This document shows, in pieces, positions 21,955 through 30,339 of a stretch of 34,450 nucleotides of DNA. The DNA is from an uncultured Eubacteriales bacterium. Lineage in GTDB: Bacteria > Bacillota > Clostridia > Oscillospirales > Oscillospiraceae. Below the pieces are notes generated by a model, which had not been told where the DNA came from, searched no databases, and was given only the letters and a program-made list of their open reading frames with translations. The first letter of the stretch is position 1. The number at the start of each line of letters is the position of its first letter. The stretch covers positions 1 to 34,450 of the forward strand of contig URAL01000016.1 of NCBI GenBank assembly GCA_900545805.1, given 5' to 3'. The position numbers and the translations under genes were made by a program.

Positions 21955-23055
21955 TTAAAACCCCAATTTCACCATATTCTTGTCGTTTGCAAAGCTGCTC
22001 ATTTCGCAAACGAAAAGTATCTCGGAAACGTTTTTCTCTTTGATAAGCTGCTGCGTCGAGCCCATGTAATAGCGCAGATCGAGCATTATTATATTCTCGT
22101 AATCGGCCGTGAGGAAGGGAACGAGGCTGTTTGCAAACGAGTCTTTTATGACAAGCAGCGTCTTGCCGTTATCGCAGCCTCCGCTTATCGTCGTCTCGCC
22201 GTAGTTACCGCCGAAAAAGACCTTGTACTTATCCTTTTCTCCGGCGGCGGTCATGTTGTAGAACGGGATGTCCTTTCCGTCGGCCATGACGGTGACGCTG
22301 CCGGCGACCTTCGAGATATAAACCTCGTCGGGCCTTGCCGCGGCGTCGAGCGTCTTGGAATAGGTCGTGCCGAGGAAGTCACCGGCGAAAAGCTCCGGGG
22401 ATGCGTCGTACTTCCCGTCCGGCAGCAGCGTTTTATACGCCGTGTGCGCTCCGTACCACGTCCAGTGATGGTCGGTGCGGTAGTATACCTGTTGTGAGGC
22501 CTTGGCCTCTGTAAGCGCCGCGTACAGATCGGGGAAGCTTGCGTCGGGAAGCGCGGCCTTCACCGTCTCGTACAGCTTCTGCGCATCGTACATCCGTGCG
22601 TGCTCAGGCAGCTTGTCGCTCATGACCGTGCCCGTCGCGGGAACGAGGAGCATCGTCGTCGGAATATCCTTATTCGCGCTCACGAAGTCGGACACGAGCA
22701 TAAGATTCCGGCGAAGATTCTTCTCGTCAATCTTGTCGGGCGTTATCTTCTCCATGTAGTAGCCGTCTCCGCCGAGGTACGCGCCGCCGATGTCCTTAAA
22801 GCCGAGAAGCTTTTTTGCGTCCGTTCCGAGCGCTGTCCACATGTCGCGTGCGGGGAACTGGTCGGAGATATAGTCGGTTATCTTACTCTGAAAGCTGCCG
22901 TCGAGGACGGAGCTGAGCGTGAGCTTCGGCTCTGTTTGCAGCATGCGGTTCTCGTTATCGGAAAACGTCTTGTCCTCGCCCGTAAAAACCAGCACAGAGG
23001 GCAGGATTATGGCAGTCAGGAACAGCGCGATAAGCGCGATATGGAATTTTTTCAT
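21955..23055 (-). CDS. DHHW family protein, AlgX/AlgJ-like partner of MBOAT acyltransferase
   Basis: This 366-residue protein has an N-terminal signal anchor and the family-defining DHHW at residues 195-198 within YYRTDHHWTWYGA. KDSFANS, matching the catalytic Ser region of SGNH/AlgX-like acetyltransferases, follows in the C-terminal third. DHHW proteins are encoded beside MBOAT proteins and are thought to transfer acetyl groups to polymers outside the membrane. Here it directly follows the MBOAT gene. ATG 23055 is chosen since AGAGG lies 8 bp before it; an in-frame GTG 9 bp upstream overlaps the ribosome site. A His-Asp-Ser triad is inferred from the family. Confidence 0.9.
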   Translation of the reverse strand: MKKFHIALIALFLTAIILPSVLVFTGEDKTFSDNENRMLQTEPKLTLSSVLDGSFQSKITDYISDQFPARDMWTALGTDAKKLLGFKDIGGAYLGGDGYYMEKITPDKIDEKNLRRNLMLVSDFVSANKDIPTTMLLVPATGTVMSDKLPEHARMYDAQKLYETVKAALPDASFPDLYAALTEAKASQQVYYRTDHHWTWYGAHTAYKTLLPDGKYDASPELFAGDFLGTTYSKTLDAAARPDEVYISKVAGSVTVMADGKDIPFYNMTAAGEKDKYKVFFGGNYGETTISGGCDNGKTLLVIKDSFANSLVPFLTADYENIIMLDLRYYMGSTQQLIKEKNVSEILFVCEMSSFANDKNMVKLGF

Positions 23056-23067
23056 CACGCTCACCTC

Positions 23068-24468
23068 TTAAAATCTGAAATAAAGGAAGGGATTGTAGCT
23101 GTCGCCTATGAGGAAGACAACGCTCAGCGCCAGAAGCGCCAAGGTAAGAACGCTCTTTACGGTGAAGGCCGCTTTTTCGTTCATTTTGCCCGCCGCCGTG
23201 ACGAACAGACGCCTGGGAAGCTCTGTGGACGCGACGCAGCAGATGACCATGAGCGCGGCTCTGGTCAAAAGCGTATACACATCCATGCCGCCGAGCGCAC
23301 CGTTTGCGCCGAACATCGAGCCGAGGTACGGCAGCATAACGCTTACATCGTCGCTTGCGAATATGACCCAGCCGATGACGATGAGAAGCAGCGCGTACGC
23401 ATGCCGGAAAAGCCTCGGCAGCTTATCCAGCGCCTTGAGCAGGAACAGCTTTTCGATAAACAGGATCGCAAAATAATACAGGCCCCACATAACGAAGTTC
23501 CAGCCCGCGCCGTGCCAGAAGCCGGTAAGCGTCCAGACTATCAGCAGGTTAAGCGCCTGACGGGCAAGACCGCGGCGGTTGCCGCCGAGGGGGATGTATA
23601 GATACTCCTTGAACCAGGTACTCAGGGTAATGTGCCATCTGCGCCAGAAGTCGGTTATCGAGACCGACTCATACGGATAGCGGAAGTTTTCGGGGAATTT
23701 GAAGCCGAACATCCTGCCGAGGCCGATGGCCATATCCGAATAGCCGGAGAAGTCGAAGTATATCTGGAAGGTGTATGCAGCGGCGCCCGTCCATGCCATC
23801 AGAGCCGAAATGTCGCCGCCGAGGGCATATATCTGCGTCCACACCGCACCCATCTGGTTTGCAAGCAGAACCTTTTTGCCGAGGCCGACGACAAAGCGCA
23901 TGATGCCCTCGGAAAAGTCGGCTGTCGTGACATTGCGCTCTGCCAGCTGATCCTGAACGTCGGAATAGCGGACGATGGGGCCCGCAATCAGCTGCGGGAA
24001 CATGGTTATATACATGCCGAAGTCAATGAGATTCCGCTGAACACGAACATTGTCGCGGTAAACGTCGATGGTGTAGCTCATCGCCTGGAAGGTGTAGAAC
24101 GAGATACCGATGGGCAGGGCGATGTTCAGAAGATCAAAACCCGCGCCGAACACGGAGTTTATGTTCGTTATGATAAAATCCGTATACTTGAAAACGCTCA
24201 GAAGTCCGAGGTCGATAATGACCGATATGACCAGCATGAGCTTCAGGCGCTTTTTATTCTCGCGGTGCTTATCCATGAGCAGGCCGAAAACGTAGTTAAC
24301 CAGGATGGAGAATATCATCAGGAAAACGTACTTTGGCTCGCCCCACGCGTAGAATATGAGGCTGACTATCAGCAGAAACAGATTTTTTCCCTTCTTAGGG
24401 CAGATATAGTACCCCAATAGCACAAGGGGCAGATAAACGCACAGAAATATCGTACTGCTGAATACCAT
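23068..24468 (-). CDS. MBOAT family O-acyltransferase (AlgI/DltB-like)
   Basis: This 466-residue multi-helix membrane protein carries the MBOAT marks: FDFSGYSDMAIGLGRMFGF, FWRRWHITLSTWFKEYLYIPLGGN, and TGFWHGAGWNFVMWG with the invariant His319. AlgI-type proteins pass acetyl groups from cytoplasmic acetyl-CoA across the membrane to a surface polysaccharide, together with an AlgX/J or DHHW partner, which is the next gene. Length fits the family. GGAGA lies 7 bp before the ATG. The acceptor polymer is unknown; no capsule genes are in the window, so the cell wall or a secondary wall polymer are candidates. Confidence 0.95.
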   Translation of the reverse strand: MVFSSTIFLCVYLPLVLLGYYICPKKGKNLFLLIVSLIFYAWGEPKYVFLMIFSILVNYVFGLLMDKHRENKKRLKLMLVISVIIDLGLLSVFKYTDFIITNINSVFGAGFDLLNIALPIGISFYTFQAMSYTIDVYRDNVRVQRNLIDFGMYITMFPQLIAGPIVRYSDVQDQLAERNVTTADFSEGIMRFVVGLGKKVLLANQMGAVWTQIYALGGDISALMAWTGAAAYTFQIYFDFSGYSDMAIGLGRMFGFKFPENFRYPYESVSITDFWRRWHITLSTWFKEYLYIPLGGNRRGLARQALNLLIVWTLTGFWHGAGWNFVMWGLYYFAILFIEKLFLLKALDKLPRLFRHAYALLLIVIGWVIFASDDVSVMLPYLGSMFGANGALGGMDVYTLLTRAALMVICCVASTELPRRLFVTAAGKMNEKAAFTVKSVLTLALLALSVVFLIGDSYNPFLYFRF

Positions 24469-24481
24469 TTGAGCTTCTCCG

Positions 24482-24961
24482 TTACTTAGTAAATTCTTTA
24501 AATGCCGTCTCCGCGTTCTCGGGCGAATCGGACATGATGAGCAGGACGCAGTCGCCGACGGTTTTCACAACAGCGTTTTCCGCGCGCTGCACCTGCTCGG
24601 GTTCGTAGGTCTTATACATCCGGACTCGCGTTTGAACGTGCTCGTTAAGGCTGTCCTCCATCTCGCCGGCGTCAGACTTATCCTTAAGCTGCACAACGGC
24701 GAGCTCATATGCCATGCCGTCGGCCGCGTACGCGAGGAAAAAGCCGTGAATTTTATTATACTCCATATCGGATATGTATGAAAAGGCTTTTTCGGCATTT
24801 TCATCCCAGCTGCCCGAAATTTTCATCTCGGGCAGACTCTTGTCGGCGCTTACCATGCTCTTTTGCAGCTCATACATATCTATTTTTTGCGTTTTCTCTC
24901 CGCAGGCGCAGACGGAAAGGCACATTGCCAGCGCACATATGACGCAGATAATCCTTTTCAT
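24482..24961 (-). CDS. DUF4358-type lipoprotein
   Basis: This 159-residue protein has a lipoprotein signal with lipobox LSVC or VCAC (Cys near 18-20). The mature part starts near KIDMYELQKSMVSADKSLPEM and alternates strands and helices with a central SDAGEMEDSLNEHVQTR segment. This matches the small DUF4358 lipoproteins that accompany MBOAT/DHHW genes in Clostridia. The biochemical role is unknown; it likely sits on the outer membrane face and supports the O-acylation machinery. Its ATG shares one base with the stop of the transglutaminase gene (TGATG), indicating coupled translation. Confidence 0.82.
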   Translation of the reverse strand: MKRIICVICALAMCLSVCACGEKTQKIDMYELQKSMVSADKSLPEMKISGSWDENAEKAFSYISDMEYNKIHGFFLAYAADGMAYELAVVQLKDKSDAGEMEDSLNEHVQTRVRMYKTYEPEQVQRAENAVVKTVGDCVLLIMSDSPENAETAFKEFTK

Positions 24962-26067
24962 CAGCTTATCACCGTCTTTTCGCTCACGCCGCCGATGATA
25001 ACGTCATCGCCGCCGATATTGCCGAAAGCCTTATTTACGGCCTCGTCTATCTTCTGCTGTGTCTCGGCGTCTATATCGACATTGCTGTCGGGATCTTCGG
25101 TTTCCTTTTCGTAGTTGAGGTACACGCAGAAAACGTTATCGTCTCCGGCCTGGAGCCAGCTCCATGTAATCCCGACGCCCTTATCACTGCCGGATGTAAC
25201 AGCATTTTCGACCTGATTCATGATGGTTTCGAGTATCGAATATGTGTCGTCGCTTACCTCCTTGCCGAAGTCGAAGCTCGCAACGCCCTTTTGCGCGTCT
25301 ATCGCCGCACGCAGCTGCCCGGGAACGGTGTAGATATCATCGCACCCGACTCTGTTCATGTAGGCGTAGTTATACTTATAGCCCTCTGCCGCCGGGAAGA
25401 AATCGGTGTTCCACTCCTGCATGTTCATCATCTCGGTGTCGTTGAGGTTAAAGTGCGAGAAATTTCCGCCCGGCGCATCGGAATAAACGTCTGTGTGATA
25501 CCACTGCCCGTCGAGCTTGACAAGATCCCAGGAGTGGCCGAGGTATGAATCGTGCACGACCATGCACTCGATGTCCATCATCTGCATGAACATTCTGAAG
25601 GTCGTCGCATAGCCGACGCAGACGGCCTGATGGTATTTAAGCACGCCGTGGGGATTGTCGACCTCGCTTCCCACATTGGGAATGACCTCCAGCGAGCCGT
25701 CGTCAAAGCCGATGTTAGCACACATCCACTCGTAAACGGCAAGCTCCTTTTCATAGTCGCTCATGCCGTCTGTAATGATCTCATCGAGCACTCTCTTTGC
25801 CATGTCGAGCGTTTCCTTATCCGCATCCGAGAGCTTTGACGTATCTCCCGATTTATACGCGTCGGATATCTGCGTCGTCGCCCTTATGATATAGTCGCCG
25901 CCGATTTGAACGTCGTTTTCCTGTGCGACATCCTCGGTATCGTCAATACCCGCGCCGTCCTCTATCGCCTTGACCTTCAGTATCGTGAATATGTTCAGCG
26001 CCAGCAGCAGCACCAGCATCACCGGCGTTACGACATACATTATTCTTATCAGCTTTCTCTTTTTCAT
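24961..26067 (-). CDS. Membrane-anchored transglutaminase-like protein
   Basis: This 368-residue protein has one N-terminal membrane anchor (MYVVTPVMLVLLLALNIF) and an external transglutaminase-like domain. The catalytic Cys150 is in QAVCVGYATTF, His178 in GHSWDLVKL, and the Asp of WYHTDVYSD about 13 residues later, so the triad is complete. Bacterial proteins of this family are often proteases or amidases, or cross-linkers, rather than true transglutaminases. The C-terminal 100 residues are acidic and of no known fold. It is the first gene of the surface operon with its own strong promoter, and it probably processes a protein or glycopeptide at the envelope. Confidence 0.88.
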   Translation of the reverse strand: MKKRKLIRIMYVVTPVMLVLLLALNIFTILKVKAIEDGAGIDDTEDVAQENDVQIGGDYIIRATTQISDAYKSGDTSKLSDADKETLDMAKRVLDEIITDGMSDYEKELAVYEWMCANIGFDDGSLEVIPNVGSEVDNPHGVLKYHQAVCVGYATTFRMFMQMMDIECMVVHDSYLGHSWDLVKLDGQWYHTDVYSDAPGGNFSHFNLNDTEMMNMQEWNTDFFPAAEGYKYNYAYMNRVGCDDIYTVPGQLRAAIDAQKGVASFDFGKEVSDDTYSILETIMNQVENAVTSGSDKGVGITWSWLQAGDDNVFCVYLNYEKETEDPDSNVDIDAETQQKIDEAVNKAFGNIGGDDVIIGGVSEKTVIS

Positions 26068-26150
26068 GAAAACAGCTCCTTTCGGATATTAATACGTTTT
26101 CGGGCGGCAAAAGTTCCGCCCTGAACTGTGTGGTTTGAGTTAGCACAGTC

Positions 26151-26179
26151 AATATACCCTGACGCGCCGCCCGTGTCAA
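26151..26179 (-). promoter_or_regulatory. Sigma-A promoter of the cell-surface operon
   Basis: On the minus strand TTGACA (26179-26174) and TATATT (26156-26151) are 17 bp apart. The leader of about 75 nt contains a GC-rich hairpin GGGCGG/CCGCCC (26102-26121) without a T tract. Confidence 0.8.
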
Positions 26180-26204
26180 TACCGAAACTGTGAATTTTCC
26201 ATAC

Positions 26205-26233
26205 TTGCGCCGGAAAGGAAAAAATATTATACT
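26205..26233 (+). promoter_or_regulatory. Candidate promoter of the lipase-like gene
   Basis: TTGCGC (26205-26210) and TATACT (26228-26233) are 17 bp apart. The -35 is poor but the -10 is good. It is divergent from the surface operon promoter. Confidence 0.4.
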
Positions 26234-26308
26234 ACATTTAAGTATGCGCTGAGTAAACAGCAGTCAGCGGTTACTTAACAGGCCGAATGCTCACGGGGAG
26301 GTATACCT

Positions 26309-27769
26309 TTGACCGATCTTAAATTCTATTTCGACGGCACGAACGGCACGCCGTTTTCCGGCGAGGTGTCGATCGACGTTATGATATCCAAGCAGGAAAA
26401 GCTCAAGGATATCGGACAGCTCAAATTCAAATACTCCGACGCATATTTCCTGCGCTCGGCCTGCTCGTATAACCACGAGCTTGCGATAATGTCGCTGGGG
26501 CTGACAATGAGCGCGTTTACCTACAAAAACGACGGCGATAAGCACACGAGAGCTGCGCTGAACGCCATAGGCTGCGATAACCGCACCATAGAGAGCTTCC
26601 GCTTCGGCGATCAGCTCAGCTGCGAGGATACCTGCGGCTACATGATAGCGGCAAAGAAACTTCCGGACGATACCTTTCTCATCCCCGTCGTCATCCGCAG
26701 CCACGCCTACGGCGGCGAGTGGGTCAGCAATGCGCACGCTGTGGAGGATGACTGTCCCGATCACGTGGCGGGCTTCAAGAAGGCCGCCGACACTGCATAT
26801 GACGCGGTCATGGACTATCTCTCCCGGCGCGGCTTTGATCTCGGCAGGGTGAAGCCCTGGGTCTGCGGATACAGCCGCGGCGGGGCGGTGACAAATCTTC
26901 TCGGTGCGCGCCTTACCTTTGAAAGCGGCATCGGCAAGGACAACATCTTTGCCTACAGCTTTGCTACTCCGGTCACGGTGTTCGACCGTGCAAATCTTTT
27001 TACCGACAACATATTCAACATCATATCGGAAATCGACGTCGTTCCGCGCATGCCGCTGAGATACTGGAGCTTGACGCGCTACGGTTCAGACATGATAGTT
27101 CCCTGCAAGGCGCGGCGCGGCCTCGGCGAATATACGCGGTTGCTTGGTCAGATGCAGGAGCAGTTTGCAAATATAATGAAGGAGCTCGGTGTTGAGGCCG
27201 ACTATGTTCCGCTCGACGATCAGGAGCGTGCGCTCGACCTTCTGTTTGATTACATTGATGATCTGCTTGACACGCCAGAGAAGTACCGGAGCGACGGCTA
27301 TCAGCAGCTTGCAATGGAATATATGAAGAGCAAAATGCACGGCGACGTGTTCGAGCTGCGAAGGTTCATTAATTTCCTGCTCGACGGCAATGAGGAGATG
27401 GCAAACGAGCTGTGCTCGCTTATCGACAACTGGCACGAGCTGAGCGGCCTTGAGAAAATGCAGCGCCTCGGCATCATGATATCCAAGCGCAAATCCGGTG
27501 ACAAGTCGCCCGCGACCGAGATAATATTCATGGTTCTCGGTATACTGTTCCGCTATGCGGCCAAGTTCACAGCAACGAAGGTCACCGGCGGCGGGCAGGA
27601 CTATTTCTACGACCAGCTCGTCATACTCATCATCGACGCGTATCAGCACGGCGGCGACTCGTTCATCCTCCAGCAGCACTGGCCGGAGGCCTACCTTGCA
27701 TGGCTCAGAGCCGCCCCTGCCGAGGATCTTTTCCGCGTCGGAAGCTATCCCCGCGAATCGGTAAAATAA
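26309..27769 (+). CDS. Lipase class 3/DUF2974-like alpha/beta hydrolase
   Basis: This 486-residue protein has the serine hydrolase elbow GYSRGGAVTN with Ser189, followed by FSFATP-like AYSFATPVTV and an acidic IDVVPRMP segment that suits the catalytic Asp region of lipase_3 proteins. An N-terminal stretch contains repeated YFLRSACSYN/MSLGLTMSA-like helices typical of Clostridial DUF2974 (Mbeg1-like) proteins. The last 200 residues are mostly helical and unassigned. No signal peptide is seen. The start is TTG, chosen because GGGGAGG lies 7 bp upstream and no other start is near. It precedes the nucleotidyltransferase by 14 bp, so the two form an operon. The substrate (lipid or ester) is unknown. 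Confidence 0.8.
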   Translation: MTDLKFYFDGTNGTPFSGEVSIDVMISKQEKLKDIGQLKFKYSDAYFLRSACSYNHELAIMSLGLTMSAFTYKNDGDKHTRAALNAIGCDNRTIESFRFGDQLSCEDTCGYMIAAKKLPDDTFLIPVVIRSHAYGGEWVSNAHAVEDDCPDHVAGFKKAADTAYDAVMDYLSRRGFDLGRVKPWVCGYSRGGAVTNLLGARLTFESGIGKDNIFAYSFATPVTVFDRANLFTDNIFNIISEIDVVPRMPLRYWSLTRYGSDMIVPCKARRGLGEYTRLLGQMQEQFANIMKELGVEADYVPLDDQERALDLLFDYIDDLLDTPEKYRSDGYQQLAMEYMKSKMHGDVFELRRFINFLLDGNEEMANELCSLIDNWHELSGLEKMQRLGIMISKRKSGDKSPATEIIFMVLGILFRYAAKFTATKVTGGGQDYFYDQLVILIIDAYQHGGDSFILQQHWPEAYLAWLRAAPAEDLFRVGSYPRESVK

Positions 27770-27783
27770 AAAGGAGAATGATC

Positions 27784-28698
27784 ATGGACAAGACCATTGT
27801 TGTTATGGCGGCCGGACTCGGCTCGCGCTACGGCGGCGTCAAGCAGATAGAGCGCCTCGGCCCCGACGGTGAAATACTAATGGAGTACGCCATATACGAT
27901 GCGGTAAACGCCGGCTTCAATAAGATCGTGCTCATATTAAAGCCCGAGATATACGCCGACGTAAAGGAGCTTTTCGGCGACCGCATCGAGAAAAGCACCG
28001 GCATAAAAATCGACTACGCGTTCCAGACCATGGATCGCTTCACCGAGAGCCGTCCGGAATTCAAAGACCGCGCCAAGCCCTTCGGCACGGTGCACGCCGT
28101 AATATGTGCGAAGGACTTCATAAAAACGCCCTTTGCCGTCATGAATGCGGATGATTACTACGGTGCTGAGGCGTTCAGAGTCATTTCGAGAAAGCTTGAG
28201 GAGCTTCACGGCGCACAGGATGCCGCCATGGTCGCCTACCGGCTCAAAAACACCGTCAGTCCCTTCGGTACAGTCACTCGCGGTGTGTGCATGGTCAGGG
28301 ACGGTCTGCTCTCCGGTGTTAAAGAGACGTATAAGATAAAGCTCATGCCCGACGGAACCATCCGCGACACCTCCGAGTCGGAAAACGGCCCTGTCCTGCC
28401 GCCGGATACCTTTGTTTCGATGAACCTTTGGGGCTATCATCAGGATATACTCCCGGTCATGGAGCGGTATTTTGCCGATTTTCTCGCCGCGCTTCCCGAA
28501 GACGAGCTCAAGGCCGAGTGTCTGCTGCCGACGATGATGGGTGAGCTCACCGGCAGCGGCAGGATAAAAATCGCCGTTTTGAGCACTAATGACCGCTGGT
28601 TCGGCCTGACATATAAAGAAGACAAGCCCGGCGCAGTTGCCGCCCTCACCGCTCTGCACGAAAACGGCACATACCCCCCCACCCTCTGGCGGGGATGA
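27784..28698 (+). CDS. Sugar-phosphate nucleotidyltransferase-like protein
   Basis: This 304-residue protein starts with a nucleotidyltransferase signature MAAGLGSRYGGVKQ, followed by VMNADDYYG with the metal-binding Asp pair near residue 120, and a C-terminal region rich in strands. It belongs to the GT-A fold NTP_transferase group related to glucose-1-phosphate uridylyl- and thymidylyltransferases, but the GSRYGGxKQ variant forms its own subgroup without a known product. It probably makes a nucleotide sugar or related activated compound in the cytoplasm. The ATG at 27784 has GGAG 7 bp upstream; the ATG at 27778 is too close to the ribosome site. Confidence 0.85.
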   Translation: MDKTIVVMAAGLGSRYGGVKQIERLGPDGEILMEYAIYDAVNAGFNKIVLILKPEIYADVKELFGDRIEKSTGIKIDYAFQTMDRFTESRPEFKDRAKPFGTVHAVICAKDFIKTPFAVMNADDYYGAEAFRVISRKLEELHGAQDAAMVAYRLKNTVSPFGTVTRGVCMVRDGLLSGVKETYKIKLMPDGTIRDTSESENGPVLPPDTFVSMNLWGYHQDILPVMERYFADFLAALPEDELKAECLLPTMMGELTGSGRIKIAVLSTNDRWFGLTYKEDKPGAVAALTALHENGTYPPTLWRG

Positions 28699-28733
28699 TA
28701 GCTGTTATCAAGCAGCAACGGCAGCAAAGCAGT

Positions 28734-28771
28734 AAAAAAAGTGCCCGGAAGTTTTTAAGCTTCCGGGCACT
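28734..28771 (-). terminator. Intrinsic terminator for the glycolytic operon (distal copy)
   Basis: Reading the minus strand, GTGCCCGGAAG pairs with CTTCCGGGCAC (11 bp, 8-nt loop) and TTTTTTT follows immediately. The same hairpin sits nearer to eno at 28990-29021 but lacks the T tract there. Confidence 0.85.
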
Positions 28772-28772
28772 C
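28739..28772. repeat. 34-bp hairpin repeat, copy 1
   Basis: Identical to 28989-29022, starting AAGTGCCCGGAAG and ending CTTCCGGGCACTC. The start-to-start distance is exactly 250 bp. Confidence 0.95.
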
Positions 28773-28988
28773 CAGGCTGTTAAAGAACCTATGCTGCTGA
28801 GTAAATACAACCGCGCAGCGGGGGAGCTTGAGGGGGCAAGGCCCGCCTCAAGTTGGATTATAGCCATCAAAAACGTCCGTCAGGACTTTTTGACGAGCAA
28901 AGCGAGATTTTTCGTGAAGCGTAAGCTTCACAAAAAATGTGGCGTATTTGAAGCGTGCAAAAAAGCCATTGGCTTTTTTGACACGCTG

Positions 28989-29022
28989 AAGTGCCCGGAA
29001 GTTTTTAAGCTTCCGGGCACTC
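28989..29022. repeat. 34-bp hairpin repeat, copy 2
   Basis: An exact copy of 28739-28772, placed 11 bp after the eno stop codon on the minus strand. Its flank on the far side is TTCAGCG, so no T tract follows it in the eno direction. Confidence 0.95.
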
Positions 29023-29033
29023 GGATATTTTAA

Positions 29034-30323
29034 TTACTTAATGGAGAAGAATGCGTCCATGCCGGGGTAGGCCGCAACATCGAACAGCTCATCCTCGATG
29101 CGCAGCAGCTGATTGTACTTGCACACACGGTCAGTGCGGCTGGGTGCGCCGGTCTTGATCTGGCCTGCGTTGACAGCGACGGAGATATCGGCGATGGTGG
29201 TATCCTCGGTCTCGCCCGAGCGGTGGGAGACAACTGCCGTCCATCCCGCGCGATGCGCCATCTGGATAGCATCGAGGGTCTCGGTCAGGGTGCCGATCTG
29301 GTTTACCTTGATGAGAACAGCGTTTGCAGCGCCCATGGCGATGCCCTTCTTGATTCGCTCGGTGTTGGTGACGAACAGGTCGTCGCCGACGATCTGGATC
29401 TTGTGGCCGAGGCGCTTGGTCATGTGCTGCCAGCCCTCCCAGTCATTCTCGCCCATGCCGTCCTCGATGGAGATGATGGGGTACTTATCGACAAAGCCCT
29501 CCCACATATCGACCATCTGCTCGCTGGTCATGACGGTGCCGCGCTTGGGCAGGTGATAGCACTTGTCGTCTGCATTGTACCAGTCGGAGACTGCGCCGTC
29601 GATGGCGATTTTAAAGTCCTCGCCGGGCTTGTAGCCGGCCTTTTCCATTGCAGCGACGAGCGCCTTGAGCGCGTCCTCATCGGAGTCAAGGTTGGGAGCA
29701 TAGCCGCCCTCATCGCCGACACCGGAGGCGGGAACGACCTTCTTCAGGGCGTGGAACACCTCTGCGCACATACGCAGAGCCTCCTTCCAGCTCTTTGCGC
29801 TGACGGGCATGATCATGAACTCCTGAATATCGACGTTCGAGCCGGTAGCGTGTGCACCGCCGTTGAGAACGTTCATCATGGGAACGGGCAGGGTCTTGGC
29901 GTTTACGCCGCCGATGTAGTTATAAAGGCTCTGGCCGGTGGCCTCGGCTGCGGCGCGTGCGCAGGCCAGCGATACGCCGAGAATGGCGTTTGCACCGAGG
30001 CGGGACTTGTTGGGGGTACCGTCGATCTCGATGAGCATCTTGTCGATGCCGGGCTGATCGAGGACGTTCAGGCCGACCATGGCCTCGGCTATCTCGCCGT
30101 TAACATTCTCAACCGCCTTGCTGACGCCCTTGCCGCCGTAACGGCTTTTATCGCCGTCGCGCAGCTCGCAGGCCTCGTACATGCCGGTCGATGCGCCGGA
30201 GGGAACTGCCGCACGGCCGACGGTGCCGTCGTCGAGTGTGACTTCGACCTCGACGGTGGGATTGCCGCGGGAGTCAAGGATCTCTCTTGCCATTACGTCA
30301 ACGATTTCAAAATACTGCTTCAT
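29034..30323 (-). CDS. eno: Enolase (phosphopyruvate hydratase)
   Basis: This 429-residue enzyme converts 2-phosphoglycerate to phosphoenolpyruvate. Family motifs are complete: SRGNPTVEVEV at the N-terminus, PSGASTGMYEA (catalytic loop), NGGAHATGSNVDIQEFMI, metal ligands in AIDGAVSDW, SIEDGMGENDWEGW and VGDDLFVTN, the catalytic Lys in VLIKVNQIGTLTE, and SHRSGETEDTTIAD. The loop GGAHATGSNVD is one residue longer than the common GGAHADNNVD, and AIDGAVSDW replaces the usual ALDxAASEF; both look like lineage variants with the key acids kept. It is the last gene of the glycolytic run, 16 bp after gpmI. Confidence 0.98.
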   Translation of the reverse strand: MKQYFEIVDVMAREILDSRGNPTVEVEVTLDDGTVGRAAVPSGASTGMYEACELRDGDKSRYGGKGVSKAVENVNGEIAEAMVGLNVLDQPGIDKMLIEIDGTPNKSRLGANAILGVSLACARAAAEATGQSLYNYIGGVNAKTLPVPMMNVLNGGAHATGSNVDIQEFMIMPVSAKSWKEALRMCAEVFHALKKVVPASGVGDEGGYAPNLDSDEDALKALVAAMEKAGYKPGEDFKIAIDGAVSDWYNADDKCYHLPKRGTVMTSEQMVDMWEGFVDKYPIISIEDGMGENDWEGWQHMTKRLGHKIQIVGDDLFVTNTERIKKGIAMGAANAVLIKVNQIGTLTETLDAIQMAHRAGWTAVVSHRSGETEDTTIADISVAVNAGQIKTGAPSRTDRVCKYNQLLRIEDELFDVAAYPGMDAFFSIK

Positions 30324-30339
30324 GATTTATGATCTCCTT

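Larger units (their letters stand above)
28699..29033. other. Structured intergenic element with six hairpins
   Basis: No convincing gene. Between the two identical 34-bp hairpins lie four more stems. CTTGAGG-GGGC pairs with GCCC-g-CCTCAAG at 28827-28852. AAAAA-c-GTCC pairs with GGAC-TTTTT at 28869-28891. ATTTTT-c-GTGAAGC pairs with GCTTCAC-AAAAAAT at 28907-28938. AGCGTG-c-AAAAAAGCC pairs with GGCTTTTTT-ga-CACGCT at 28952-28986. Several can terminate on either strand. An open frame of about 112 codons crosses the region, but it follows the palindromes and has no ribosome site. Confidence 0.7.

Noticed and set aside
28695..29033. A 112-codon plus-strand frame in the structured element
   Set aside because: No ribosome site, and its sequence follows the palindromes; the stretch is better explained as a hairpin element.
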